NCBI RefSeq assembly: GCF_014652895.1
Contig: NZ_BMZR01000004.1
Location: 164,645 to 228,644, forward strand
From: Psychrobacter glaciei
GTDB lineage: Bacteria; Pseudomonadota; Gammaproteobacteria; Pseudomonadales; Moraxellaceae
Reading direction: 5' to 3'
DNA: 64,000 bases
In this document: positions 27,042-36,327 of the stretch, piece after piece
Numbering within the stretch: position 1 is the first letter of the stretch
Layout: each line of letters starts with the position of its first letter
Made by a program: the position numbers and the translations under genes
Notes under the pieces: model-generated
Seen by the model: only the letters and a program-made list of their open reading frames with translations
What the model was told of the DNA's origin: nothing
Databases searched by the model: none

Positions 27042-27061
27042 AATATCAATCTCTTGATATT
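27042..27061. promoter_or_regulatory. Inverted repeat, probable LysR-type operator
   Basis: AATATCAA and TTGATATT are perfect 8-bp inverted repeats separated by TCTC. The site lies in the 248-base region between the divergent LysR and exporter genes, 44 bases from the regulator start. The layout contains the T-N11-A spacing typical of LysR sites. Confidence 0.6.
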
Positions 27062-27246
27062 GTTCTCTTTAATATAGCTTTTTAATACCAGATTCTTGCT
27101 ATCAAACGATTAATACAATCCTGTTAACCTAAAAAATCGATAGCTTGTATCTTATTAATCTGTTTTTATTATAAATCAGCTTATCTTATACTGTCTATTC
27201 ATAAGTTTATGCTTATGTCGATTAGCAATAATAGGATAGCTCTGTC

Positions 27247-28332
27247 ATGCACGCTTTTACCCACTCAGTGAATCGTTACTTTCCAAGCAATCGGCACTTA
27301 GCAGGATTGGTCGTGGTGCTGGTCGGTAGTTTATTTTGTTTATGGCTCAATACTGGTCTAGACACTTGGTCGAACGGGCGCATCGTCGGATTATCTTCCT
27401 TAACATTGGCAATTTTGTTCGGTATGCTGTTGGGCAATACGGTGTATCCTAATTTCGCTGAGCAGCTAAATGCTGGTGTGTGCTTTGCCAAAGGTCAAAT
27501 CTTGCGCCTAGCGATTATGTTTTATGGGTTTAAGCTGACGATGACCCAAGTGGCTAGCGTAGGTATACCAGCGATTATGATGGATGCTCTGGTACTGACA
27601 TCGACTTTTTTATTGACCTATTGGCTGGGTACAAGATGGCTAAAAGTCGATAAAAAAACGACTATATTGATTGGCTCAGGCGCGAGTATTTGCGGGGCAG
27701 CCGCAGTGATTGCCGCAGAGCCAGTGGTAAAAGCAGAAGCGCATAAAGTTACTATCGCTGTGGCAACCGTCGTCGTCTTTGGCACTATTGCGATGCTACT
27801 CTACCCATTCCTATATCATCTTGGTTGGTTGCAGCCTTGGTTAAATGCTCAGCAATATGGCATCTATACTGGCTCGACCATACACGAAGTCGCGCAAGTC
27901 GTGGTGGCAGGTAACGCGATTAATCCTGAGGTTGGTAATACAGCCGTCGTGACCAAAATGATACGTGTCATGATGCTCGCCCCTTTTCTACTGATTTTAT
28001 CCTTTGCTTTGACTAAGGGTGACAATGATGGTCATGGCGAAAAAATATCATTTGTAGACCGCGTTAAACAGGTCAACGTGCCATGGTTTGCCTTTATTTT
28101 TATTCTTATCGTCATACTGCACACATGGGTGCCGATGTCTGATAGCTTTGAGCAGAGTATGGTCAAGTTTGATGATGTTTTGCTCACGATGGCTATGTTT
28201 GCACTGGGTTTGACGACTCATCTGAGCGCGATTAAGCAAGCTGGCGTGAAGCCACTAATCTTAGGTGCTATTATGTTTGCTTGGCTAATCATTGGTGGCG
28301 GTCTGATTAATATTGGTATTAGCTCTATCTGA
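27247..28332 (+). CDS. YeiH family putative sulfate/sulfite exporter
   Basis: This 361-residue inner-membrane protein has about ten helices and belongs to the UPF0324/YeiH family. Recognisable segments are ILFGMLLGN (about 57-65), RLAIMFYGFKLT (about 87-98), the highly conserved GSGASICGAAAVIAAEPVV (about 143-161) and GSTIHEVAQVVVAGNAI (about 211-227). The family is annotated as sulfate exporters, and the YeiE link in enterobacteria suggests sulfite. It is divergent from the LysR gene and followed by a strong terminator, so it is probably a single-gene unit under that regulator. Confidence 0.9.
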   Translation: MHAFTHSVNRYFPSNRHLAGLVVVLVGSLFCLWLNTGLDTWSNGRIVGLSSLTLAILFGMLLGNTVYPNFAEQLNAGVCFAKGQILRLAIMFYGFKLTMTQVASVGIPAIMMDALVLTSTFLLTYWLGTRWLKVDKKTTILIGSGASICGAAAVIAAEPVVKAEAHKVTIAVATVVVFGTIAMLLYPFLYHLGWLQPWLNAQQYGIYTGSTIHEVAQVVVAGNAINPEVGNTAVVTKMIRVMMLAPFLLILSFALTKGDNDGHGEKISFVDRVKQVNVPWFAFIFILIVILHTWVPMSDSFEQSMVKFDDVLLTMAMFALGLTTHLSAIKQAGVKPLILGAIMFAWLIIGGGLINIGISSI

Positions 28333-28351
28333 TAGATTCACCACACTCTTT

Positions 28352-28393
28352 AAAAAAAGGCCTCCAACTATTTATAGTCGGAGGCCTTTTTAA
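28352..28393 (+). terminator. Rho-independent terminator after the YeiH-type gene
   Basis: AAAAAGGCCTCC pairs with GGAGGCCTTTTT (ending 28391), and inner pairing ACTA/TAGT extends the stem. The T-run is followed immediately by a family B element. Confidence 0.9.
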
Positions 28394-28395
28394 TA

Positions 28396-28533
28396 TATAG
28401 TCAAAATACCCCAAAAACGCTATGATACTGCCGATATCAATTTTTTGTAGCCTCTGTCTGCACAGGCACAGCAAGCAAGAAAAATTGATATCAGCAGTGC
28501 GTGATGGTTCGATATTAATTTTCACTGACTATA
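28396..28533. mobile_element. MITE-like element, family B, 138-bp subtype
   Basis: Bounded by TATAGTCAAAATACC and TCACTGACTATA. Almost the whole element is repeated at 54894-55031, with the shared block TTTTTGTAGCCTCTGTCTGC and equal length. It contains GATATCAATTTTT and AAAAATTGATATC as an internal inverted repeat, so the element can fold into a long hairpin. Confidence 0.88.
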
Positions 28534-28560
28534 TTATTGTATCTAATATTAAATGACAGA

Positions 28561-28597
28561 CGAAAAAAAACGAACCCGAAGGTTCGCTTTTTTTTCA
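28561..28597 (-). terminator. Terminator of the cold-shock gene with UUCG loop
   Basis: On the minus strand the stem GCGAACC/GGTTCG closes a TTCG tetraloop and is followed by a run of T. C(UUCG)G loops are unusually stable. It lies about 30 bases after the stop codon. Confidence 0.9.
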
Positions 28598-28625
28598 TCT
28601 TGCTCTAAGTGTCTATAAAGACAGA

Positions 28626-28835
28626 TTAGATAGCAACGATGTTATGGGCTTGTGGGCCTTTTTGACCTTGAGTTACAGTGAACTCAACTTCTTGGCCTTC
28701 AGCTAAAGTTTTGAAGCCTGAACCAGTGATTTCGCTGTAATGAGCAAAAACGTCTGCGCCAGTTTCTGGAGCGATAAAACCAAAGCCTTTAGCTTCGTTG
28801 AACCACTTAACTGTACCTTTTTGAGTATCTGACAT
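28626..28835 (-). CDS. Cold-shock protein, CspA family
   Basis: This is a 69-residue single cold-shock domain. RNP1 is KGFGFI (about 17-22) and RNP2 is VFAHYS (about 29-34), where most homologues have VFVHF or VFVHY. The opening [16 protein letters not shown] is standard. The protein binds single-stranded RNA or DNA and acts as an RNA chaperone. AGGA lies eight bases before the ATG. A promoter at 28984-29012 would give a leader of about 140 bases, the kind used by cold-induced csp genes. Which csp paralogue this is cannot be decided here. Confidence 0.95.
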   Translation of the reverse strand: MSDTQKGTVKWFNEAKGFGFIAPETGADVFAHYSEITGSGFKTLAEGQEVEFTVTQGQKGPQAHNIVAI

Positions 28836-28983
28836 ATTGATAATCCTACTTTTTAATTTATTAATGGCCTAGTGACCGGTAACGCTTGCAAATAGCTACT
28901 GAACGATAAATATTAAAACGAAGGATTATAACTAATACTACGAGGTAATGATTTGGTGCAGAACTGCTCTTAAGCTTGGGCGT

Positions 28984-29012
28984 ATTATAAGGGGTACATC
29001 CTAGTATCGCAA
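28984..29012 (-). promoter_or_regulatory. Promoter of the cold-shock gene
   Basis: On the minus strand TTGCGA (29007-29012) and a perfect TATAAT (28984-28989) are separated by 17 bases. Transcription would begin near 28977, leaving a leader of about 140 bases before the ATG. Confidence 0.7.
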
Positions 29013-29079
29013 GCCTTATCTGACATTTCGTGTAACAAAGCCCTTTTATTAGTCATTTTTGGTGCAAATTGCAACGATT

Positions 29080-29520
29080 TTAGGCATTTGGCAAGCGGAA
29101 CAAATACACCGCAACCCCACTACAAACAGTGGCTACCGCCCATGCCATCCACATTGTATCGGCTGGCAAGCGATAAAATAACATTGCCGTCGATATAGTC
29201 ATCATTATCGTTGCTAACCACTTGGCATAGAAGGGTACGGCATGATTATTTTCCCAATCACGGACAAACTTCCCAAAGTATTTGTGATTGATCAGCCAAA
29301 AATGGAAGCGTCGTGAGCTGCGTGCCCAGCACCCTGCTGCCAGTAGTATAAAAGGCGCAGTTGGCATCACGGGTAACAGCACTCCTATAATCCCCAATAT
29401 AAAAAATATCCAACCCAGTATGACAAACGTCCAACGCACTGCGGGGCTTCTCGATTGATTGGTATTAGGTCTATAGTAAAATGTTTTTTTATGATTGGTC
29501 ATATAAGTAGTGTCATTCAA
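29080..29520 (-). CDS. DUF454 (YbaN-like) inner-membrane protein
   Basis: This is a 146-residue protein with about three membrane helices. The pattern fits the YbaN/DUF454 family: FVILGWIFFILGIIGVLLPVMPTAPFILLAAGCWARSS (listed by its landmarks GVLLPVMPTAPF near 42-53 and CWARSS near 60-65), then FHFWLINHKYFGKFVRDWE with the conserved Gly-Lys-Phe and a C-terminal hairpin of two helices. The function of the family is unknown. The first 25 residues are polar. Met1 or Met7 could be the start. It stands alone, with its 3' end facing the cold-shock promoter. Confidence 0.82.
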   Translation of the reverse strand: MNDTTYMTNHKKTFYYRPNTNQSRSPAVRWTFVILGWIFFILGIIGVLLPVMPTAPFILLAAGCWARSSRRFHFWLINHKYFGKFVRDWENNHAVPFYAKWLATIMMTISTAMLFYRLPADTMWMAWAVATVCSGVAVYLFRLPNA

Positions 29521-29701
29521 CGATGTATCAGTTGGGGTAAGTAGCTACTGGTTTATAAAATAGCTACCTATATAGGTAGCTAAGCATGCGATATTGCTCA
29601 AAACGGTACAAGGCTATTTTTACGAGGTTTTTGCTATTAATAAGTATGTTTGGTTAGTGGTTGAGTAAGTGAGCTCACAACCTTTGACTGAATTTTTAGC
29701 A

Positions 29702-29740
29702 AAAAAACCCGCTCACAGTCTAAACTATGAGCGGTTTTTA
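29702..29740. terminator. Terminator after the TerD-VWA gene
   Basis: AAAAACCCGCTCA pairs with TGAGCGGTTTTT (CCGCTCA at 29709-29715 with TGAGCGG at 29728-29734), with A-runs and T-runs on the two sides. It lies just beyond the minus-strand stop at 29767. Confidence 0.85.
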
Positions 29741-29766
29741 GTTTTAGTGACAAATGTCTGATTGGT

Positions 29767-31059
29767 TTATTTCGTGACTATACCAAGTTGCTTGGCTTCT
29801 TTTAGCCACAGTGGAAACTCTTCTAACATGTTTTCATACAAAGCTTCTTCGCTGATGTCGTCCAAGTCATCTAATTCAAAGAAGTCGCAATTATCAATCA
29901 CGCGCCCTGTCATGTCGTCTAGTTTTTTTAGGATGCCATAACCACGACCACCCAAGCCCACAAACTGCCAAAATATCGGTAGCTTCGCCACTTCCGTCAT
30001 GACTCTCGTGATACCGCGATTGTCATTCACCCCGCCATCACTGATAAATAATACGTAGATAGGCACATCCAAGCCGTCCTTTTGATAAAACTCCGTCACG
30101 GCTTTCATGACCTCTGCTTCGTTATTGATGCGTGGGCCAAGTGCCCATTTGCGCCAGCCGCCATGAGCGTTGTCAATGAAACCGTCATAGTTGCTCAGCC
30201 CAATCTCACCCAAATACTGCGGATCTCGAGCAAACGCCCAGCAGTCTAGCGCTTGGTCATCATCGAAGCTCACTGCCAATGGCAATATGCGATTGACCAC
30301 TTCTTGCACGCGGCCTTTTTTGTACTGTCTGTTCATTGAGCCTGAGGCATCTAGCACCAACGCTACCTTTGCCGTTAATTGCTGCAATTGGCGTTTCTCA
30401 AGCGATATGGTAGCTTTTTTGGCCAGATTGACCAGTTTTGGGGCTTTGTCTAGCATGACCTTTTCTAGCGATGGTTTTGCTTGAACTGGCGCTGTGGTCG
30501 CTTCTACTGTCGAGCTGCTCTCTTCTACGTCACCACCGAAATGCTGCACGATGGCGGCAAGTCCACCATTAAAGCCTTGCGCGACGTTAGATACTCGCCA
30601 CACGCCACTCTTACGGTAAAGCTGCATCAGCATACTGGCTTGCTGCTGAGCAAAGTCTGCTGCTTGATATTCTGCCTGTGCCTTTTGTGACTGCTGCCAA
30701 ATGCCAATCTCTAACGATTGAATTTGATTGAGCGGCGTGTCGGCTGATAACACAAAAAACAAGCTGTCTATATTCGTAGCCAGTTTGGATAAGTTAACCT
30801 CAAACTCGGCTTGGATGCCTTTATTCGCCGTTGGCTGCGACTCGTAATGGGTGAGCTTGATTTGCCCGCACGGTGAGGTTGGCTGATTATAAAACACCAT
30901 GTAATCATCATTGATCAGTTTGCCCGCTGCGTCTAAGGCAAAGCAGCTGATGTCCATCTCGATTGGGCTTTGGCGAGTGAATTTAAGCGTGATGGGTGCG
31001 GTATCGTTGATAGCAAAGTTACTTAAAGGCGCGCGTTGTCCGACGGTGAGATGGTTCAT
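29767..31059 (-). CDS. TerD-like and VWA domain fusion protein (TerF-like)
   Basis: From the ATG at 31059 this is 430 residues. Residues about 1-175 resemble the TerD beta-sandwich (ITLKFTRQSPIEMDISCFALD, then the strand pair ending GIWQQSQ and the helix QLYRKSGVWRVSNVAQGFNGGL). Residues about 228-425 are a von Willebrand A domain with the metal site DASGSMNRQ (237-245), FISDGG and a well-kept final Asp-rich segment. TerD and VWA proteins belong to the tellurite/stress (Ter) modules and often bind calcium. The upstream frame to 31128 overlaps the preceding gene. The chosen ATG has AAGGA six bases away, embedded beside that gene's TAA stop. No other ter genes are present. Confidence 0.88.
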   Translation of the reverse strand: MNHLTVGQRAPLSNFAINDTAPITLKFTRQSPIEMDISCFALDAAGKLINDDYMVFYNQPTSPCGQIKLTHYESQPTANKGIQAEFEVNLSKLATNIDSLFFVLSADTPLNQIQSLEIGIWQQSQKAQAEYQAADFAQQQASMLMQLYRKSGVWRVSNVAQGFNGGLAAIVQHFGGDVEESSSTVEATTAPVQAKPSLEKVMLDKAPKLVNLAKKATISLEKRQLQQLTAKVALVLDASGSMNRQYKKGRVQEVVNRILPLAVSFDDDQALDCWAFARDPQYLGEIGLSNYDGFIDNAHGGWRKWALGPRINNEAEVMKAVTEFYQKDGLDVPIYVLFISDGGVNDNRGITRVMTEVAKLPIFWQFVGLGGRGYGILKKLDDMTGRVIDNCDFFELDDLDDISEEALYENMLEEFPLWLKEAKQLGIVTK

Positions 31060-31067
31060 GATTTTCC

Positions 31068-32816
31068 TTAACGTTGTGTATGTCGTTTGACAGCTACGAT
31101 AGTTTGCCAAATTAAAACTGCAAACCATATATAAAACAATAGACTCACGAACTCTATACCACTTTTACCTGTAAGAAATCTACTAAAGGGTAAGAAGTTT
31201 TTTGCAAAATCATTAGCTCTAATGGATACATAATCAAAATTAGAATGCCAAAGATATGTATTCTTAGCTTCAGTGAAAAATGAGTGATGCCAGTAAATTA
31301 TTGCCGTATATATCACAATGCTCGCTACTAGCCACACAATAGGTAACACATAATTGCCACCAAAGTCTGAAATCCACCTATTAGAGAATAGTATAAATCG
31401 CTCAAACAAACTACCTCTATTGACCTTGAGCTCTTTTCTGTAAGCTTTCATCTCCTCAATAAAAAACTTATTCGCTTCAATCTGATTACCTGCATCATCA
31501 AATGAGCTTTTCACAATTCTAAATGTTTCCCGTTTAGTATTTAGTGAATTAATTTTCACACCTAAAAAATTAGGTTTATCTTTTAAATTATTTTTCGAAA
31601 AATCTAATCCTGAATTAAAATTAGCACCTCTAAAACTTGAAAAATCCATAAAAGTTACATGCTCGAACACCGTCAAATAACTAAGTCTAGTACTTTCAGG
31701 GCTCTTAAATAACGACTTCTCTTCTTCAGTTAAATCTTTATCATCTACCGATAATCCACATACAACCTCTTCAAAACCTGCAAAACTATTAAAAACACTC
31801 TTGTTGAAATCGATTTTCTTAAACCTACTTTTAAAAGAGTCAAATATCTTATCTACATTAGAGTTGATAAATTTAAAATCTTCTATATTCCTATACTTTA
31901 TCTCAACTTTAGACTCAAACTTAGTATCTATTATTTTTATAATATTTATATTCTGAATATTTTCTTTAAACGTACATCCATAAAATCTTAAATTATCTAT
32001 GTACCTCTTATCAAGTCCGTTTATCTTAAAATCAGATTTAAATATGCAATTCTCTATGTGAATACTATTAATATCATAGCTATTTTTGAATTCTTCAAAA
32101 TAAATATTTACAGACTTGATATCAGAGTCTTTAAGAGGGTCTGGAAATAGAAATAAATTTTTATGTATCGTCAAATTAATAATAAATACATCTTTTTTAA
32201 AATTACAGTTTGCAAACATATTACAATATATATCGTTAGAAAATATTGATGGAGTCAAACGTACATTTTCTTTAAACTTACAACCTACATATCTGTACTT
32301 AATAATGTTTTCATTATTTTTATCTACTACTTGTGAAAATGGATATATCAGTAAGTCATCATTAAAATTACAATTTTTGTGATAGCAATTATAGAACCCG
32401 TTAAAAGATAAATAACCGAATTGACACTCTTCAAAATTAACACTACCTAAATATCTTATTATTGTTTTAATATTCAACATTAAATCTTCAAGTCCACTAT
32501 TTCTTGGGAAAACTATATTTTTAACTATAATACTTACTTCTCCCATTCTTTCTTTTAGTTCATTATTCAAAATAATATTTTTATGCTTAAATTCATGGAT
32601 AGAATAATTACGTATAGCTACTCCATCTTTATTTACTTTATAGAAAGTATTTTTCAAAATATTTTCATATAAGTATTCCATAAATACGTTAGCAAACTCC
32701 TCCAAGTAATTATCTATATCTTTTTTTTCAACCCCTTCATCTGAACAATGCAAAACACAGTAATCAAGCTCTCGAAAAATATCATTTTTACAACCACTTG
32801 GTAATTTACATTTCAT
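31068..32816 (-). CDS. AT-rich membrane protein with zinc-knuckle-like N-terminus and pentapeptide-like repeats
   Basis: This is a 582-residue protein. Residues 1-24 carry C-x5-C-x10-C-x2-H-C (Cys3, Cys9, Cys20, His23, Cys24), a likely metal-binding knuckle. The middle (about 130-440) repeats short units such as NFEECQF, YVGCKFKEN, FANCNFKKD, IENCIFKSD and FYGCTFKEN, the spacing of degenerate pentapeptide repeats that build a right-handed beta-helix. Two strong membrane helices follow near the C-terminus (NYVLPIVWLVASIVIYTAI and VSLLFYIWFAVLIWQ). Base composition is clearly AT-richer than its neighbours, suggesting transfer. Its stop lies nine bases before the TerD-VWA start, so the two genes are probably co-translated. 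The function is unknown. Confidence 0.78.
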   Translation of the reverse strand: MKCKLPSGCKNDIFRELDYCVLHCSDEGVEKKDIDNYLEEFANVFMEYLYENILKNTFYKVNKDGVAIRNYSIHEFKHKNIILNNELKERMGEVSIIVKNIVFPRNSGLEDLMLNIKTIIRYLGSVNFEECQFGYLSFNGFYNCYHKNCNFNDDLLIYPFSQVVDKNNENIIKYRYVGCKFKENVRLTPSIFSNDIYCNMFANCNFKKDVFIINLTIHKNLFLFPDPLKDSDIKSVNIYFEEFKNSYDINSIHIENCIFKSDFKINGLDKRYIDNLRFYGCTFKENIQNINIIKIIDTKFESKVEIKYRNIEDFKFINSNVDKIFDSFKSRFKKIDFNKSVFNSFAGFEEVVCGLSVDDKDLTEEEKSLFKSPESTRLSYLTVFEHVTFMDFSSFRGANFNSGLDFSKNNLKDKPNFLGVKINSLNTKRETFRIVKSSFDDAGNQIEANKFFIEEMKAYRKELKVNRGSLFERFILFSNRWISDFGGNYVLPIVWLVASIVIYTAIIYWHHSFFTEAKNTYLWHSNFDYVSIRANDFAKNFLPFSRFLTGKSGIEFVSLLFYIWFAVLIWQTIVAVKRHTQR

Positions 32817-32965
32817 TTATTTATTTCCCAATCGAATTAAGCGCATACAATTTATTCACACTAATTTTTTTACTCATACTGTGGATGTAAATTTGTAGAA
32901 TAGCATACAAATATTCAGTATTTACTAGGGACAAGAGCTACTCAGAGAACTAACCAGTAGACAAT

Positions 32966-33002
32966 AAAAAAACGCCATCACAAATGTGACAGCGTTCTTT
33001 AT
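32966..33002 (-). terminator. Terminator of valS
   Basis: On the minus strand AACGCTGTCACA pairs with TGTGATGGCGTT with one mismatch, followed by a run of seven T. It lies about 30 bases after the valS stop. Confidence 0.85.
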
Positions 33003-33025
33003 TACTATAGATACTTACGCTTTAT

Positions 33026-35971
33026 TCACAACGCCTTTAACTGCTCCATCTGCGCCGTCATCGCCGTCAACTGCCCTTCTAGCTCAGCCAGTTTTGCCTT
33101 TTCAGCATCGACCACTTCCGCAGGTGCTTTACTAACAAAGCCTTCATTACCTAGCTTACGGGCGATGCCTTCAGATTGACCTTTCAACTTATCATATGAC
33201 TTACCCAAACGTGCCAGCTCAGCCGTTGGATCGATTAGCCCTTTCATCGGTACAAGTACACGTAACTGACCAACCATACTTGATGACGATAGCGGCACCT
33301 CATCGCCTTCTTTGACGATCTCTAGGCTCTCGACTTTGGCAAGCGCTTTGAACTGGTTTTTGATACGTGACAGACGTGCATCTTCGTCGCTAGATATATT
33401 TTGCAGCAGCACTGGCAGACGTACCGCATTACCCAGTTTCATCTCACCACGGATGTTACGGACGCTAGCGATTAGCTCCTGTAGCCACGCCATATCCGCT
33501 TCAACCTGCTCACTGATTTGTGCGTCATCCGTTTTTGGATAGTCAGCGACTACAATGCTATCGGTGTCTTTGCGATTCAGTAGCGGTGCAACCGTCTGCC
33601 AGATTTGCTCAGTCAGATACGGCATGATTGGATGGCTAAAGCGTAGCGCCGTCTCTAGTACGTGCAGTAGCACATAGCGGATTTGCGCTTTGCGCTCATC
33701 AGACACCGAGTCATCATTTAGACTGGCTTTGGCAAGCTCAACGTACCAATCACAGTACTCATTCCAGATAAACTCATAGATATCTTGGCTGACCATATCG
33801 AGACGATACTGGGCGAAATGCTGATGGATATCGGCAATGGTAGAGTTCAGGCGACTCATGATCCATTTTTCTGGTAATTCCCAAACGTCAGGGTTCGCAG
33901 CTTGGTCGATAGGCTTGGCAGTACCTTCGCTATCGACACAGTTCATGAGTACAAAACGGCTGGCGTTCCAGATTTTATTACAGAAGTTACGATAGCCCTC
34001 GACACGCTTTAGATCAAAGTTGATATCGCGACCGGTACTGGCTAAGGATGTGAAGGTAAAGCGCAGTGCATCTGTACCAAAGGCTGGGATGCCTTCTGGG
34101 AACTCTTTACGCGTTTGCTTTTCGATTTTGGCCGCGTCTTTTGGATTCATCATATTGCTGGTGCGTTTTTCTACCAGCGCTTCTAGATCAATACCATCGA
34201 TTAGGTCAATCGGATCTAAAACGTTGCCTTTTGATTTTGACATTTTTTGACCATTGCCATCACGCACCAGACCATGCACATAAACGGTCTTAAATGGTAC
34301 TTGCGGCGTGCCATCTTCGTTTTTCACGAAGTGCATGGTCATCATGATCATGCGGGCAACCCAAAAGAAGATAATGTCAAAACCCGTCACGAGCACGCTG
34401 GTTGGATGGAAGGTATCCATCACGCGTGGATCGGCGTTGACGTCTGCCCAGTCAAGCGTACTGAATGTCCATAGACCTGAGCTGAACCACGTATCGAGTA
34501 CGTCATTATCTTGGCGCAATACGATATCATCGCTTAGATTGTATTTACTACGAACTTCAGCTTCGTCACGGGCGACATAGATTTCACCCGTCGCATCGTC
34601 ATACCATGCAGGGATACGATGTCCCCACCACAACTGACGGCTGATACACCAGTCTTGCAGATCGGTCATCCACGACATATACATGTTTTTGTACTGCGCA
34701 GGGACGAACTCGATGCTACCGTCTTCTACTGCGTCAATCGCAGGCTTAGCAAGCTCTTTAACAGCGACATACCACTGATCGGTCAACCACGGCTCAACGA
34801 TCGTACCGCCACGCTCAGCACGCGGGGCTTTTAGGGCATAGTCTTCGATGTCTTCTAGCCAGCCTTGCTCGCCTGCTTGCTCTACAAGGAATTTACGTGC
34901 GGCAAAACGCTCAAGTCCTGCATACTCACTAGGCGTGGTCTCTAACTCTGGCTCACGCGTCTGCAAATCAGGATAGACTTCCATCGCTGCTAAGATATTG
35001 GCGCGCTCATCGAGAATGTTAATCAATGGCAAGCTATGACGACGACCCAATTCATAATCGTTGAAATCGTGCGCTGGGGTGATTTTGACACAGCCTGTAC
35101 CAAAGTCTTTTTCGACATAATCATCAGCGACGATAGGCACGACGCGACCAGTGATTGGTAAGGTAATGGTTTTGCCGACTAAGTGCGCATAACGCTCATC
35201 GCTAGGATTGACTGCAACGGCGGTATCACCAAGTAGCGTCTCAGGACGCGTAGTTGCTACGACCAGATAGTTTTTACCATCTTGAGTGGTTAGGTCTGCA
35301 TCGGTGAAATGATAGCGGAAATGCCACAAACTGCCTTTTTCATCGTGGTTTTCTACTTCTAAATCTGACAGTGCGGTTTGGAACTTAGGATCCCAGTTGA
35401 CCAAACGCTTACCACGATAAATAAGTCCATCATCAAATAGACGAACGAACACTTCTTTTACCGCATTGGACAGACCGTCATCCATGGTAAAGCGCTCACG
35501 TGACCAATCAACCGAGCTGCCCAAACGGCGAATTTGACTGGTGATATTACCGCCCGACTCTTCTTTCCATTCCCATACTTTATCGATGAAGTCTTCACGA
35601 GTCATGTCACGGCGCTTGATACCTTGTGCTTCTAGGCGACGCTCAACGACCATTTGCGTGGCAATGCCCGCATGATCCGTACCCGGTTGCCATAGCGTAT
35701 TGTCACCATCCATGCGGTGATAACGCGTGAGCGCATCCATGATTGCATTGTTAAAACCATGTCCCATATGTAGTGAGCCAGTGACGTTCGGCGGTGGTAG
35801 TGCGATAGAAAATGACTCGTCTTTGTCAAAAGTCGGCTTAAAATAGCCGCTTTCTTCCCAGCCTTGATACATGCCTGCCTCGACTTCCGCAGGATTGTAG
35901 GCATTCTCTAATTGGCTTAAGGCGGCTTGGATAGACTGGGTTAAATTATTTTTGCTATTAGGGTTACTCAT
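33026..35971 (-). CDS. valS: Valine-tRNA ligase
   Basis: This is a 981-residue class I aminoacyl-tRNA synthetase that charges tRNA-Val. The ATP-binding signature HMGH (68-71) follows PPPNVTG. The second signature KMSKS occurs in [14 protein letters not shown], followed by a long interruption typical of beta- and gammaproteobacterial ValRS. An editing domain ([13 protein letters not shown]) lies between the halves. The last about 70 residues form the coiled-coil arm that binds tRNA ([15 protein letters not shown] onward). Length and motif order fit E. coli ValS (951) with a slightly longer N-terminus. It stands alone, and a terminator follows. Confidence 0.98.
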   Translation of the reverse strand: MSNPNSKNNLTQSIQAALSQLENAYNPAEVEAGMYQGWEESGYFKPTFDKDESFSIALPPPNVTGSLHMGHGFNNAIMDALTRYHRMDGDNTLWQPGTDHAGIATQMVVERRLEAQGIKRRDMTREDFIDKVWEWKEESGGNITSQIRRLGSSVDWSRERFTMDDGLSNAVKEVFVRLFDDGLIYRGKRLVNWDPKFQTALSDLEVENHDEKGSLWHFRYHFTDADLTTQDGKNYLVVATTRPETLLGDTAVAVNPSDERYAHLVGKTITLPITGRVVPIVADDYVEKDFGTGCVKITPAHDFNDYELGRRHSLPLINILDERANILAAMEVYPDLQTREPELETTPSEYAGLERFAARKFLVEQAGEQGWLEDIEDYALKAPRAERGGTIVEPWLTDQWYVAVKELAKPAIDAVEDGSIEFVPAQYKNMYMSWMTDLQDWCISRQLWWGHRIPAWYDDATGEIYVARDEAEVRSKYNLSDDIVLRQDNDVLDTWFSSGLWTFSTLDWADVNADPRVMDTFHPTSVLVTGFDIIFFWVARMIMMTMHFVKNEDGTPQVPFKTVYVHGLVRDGNGQKMSKSKGNVLDPIDLIDGIDLEALVEKRTSNMMNPKDAAKIEKQTRKEFPEGIPAFGTDALRFTFTSLASTGRDINFDLKRVEGYRNFCNKIWNASRFVLMNCVDSEGTAKPIDQAANPDVWELPEKWIMSRLNSTIADIHQHFAQYRLDMVSQDIYEFIWNEYCDWYVELAKASLNDDSVSDERKAQIRYVLLHVLETALRFSHPIMPYLTEQIWQTVAPLLNRKDTDSIVVADYPKTDDAQISEQVEADMAWLQELIASVRNIRGEMKLGNAVRLPVLLQNISSDEDARLSRIKNQFKALAKVESLEIVKEGDEVPLSSSSMVGQLRVLVPMKGLIDPTAELARLGKSYDKLKGQSEGIARKLGNEGFVSKAPAEVVDAEKAKLAELEGQLTAMTAQMEQLKAL

Positions 35972-36327
35972 AAGGCTCTCAGACTAAAACGTAAATGGAT
36001 TAAATAAATAGTAAGCAAAAGTATGGTTATCGCTGAATTCATACAATTAACCAACGCAAGCTGGGTTCAGGCATAGCGCTAACGCTGGATAATAATAGGT
36101 GATTCGAGCAAACAAAAAAGTTAGTAGGATGATTTTATCTTATATGGGCAGATTTTGTTAGTATCGAATGCTTTTTCGATACTTGCAGTCGTTATGGCCT
36201 TACTGTAACTTATTAAAATAAGCTTTTTTGCATTGCAGCAACATGGCGACGGCTATGACGTTGACACTGGTTTGACCGTTATTTTTATATCCTTCACTCA
36301 CCGCTCCTCTTATATAAGTTTACTGTC
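35972..36327. other. Divergent intergenic region, valS and formate/nitrite-type channel gene
   Basis: A 356-base gap. GTATCGAA (36161-36168) and TTCGATAC (36175-36182) form a perfect 8-bp inverted repeat with a six-base spacer, a possible operator or hairpin. Nothing else is recognised, and the short frame at 36233-36442 is judged spurious. Confidence 0.45.

Noticed and set aside
29767-31059. A full tellurite-resistance operon
   Set aside because: Only one TerD-VWA protein is present; no terZ, terA, terB, terC or terE genes lie nearby.
35972-36327. A T-box or other tRNA-sensing leader for valS
   Set aside because: No T-box consensus is seen on the minus strand, and such leaders are not expected in gammaproteobacteria.
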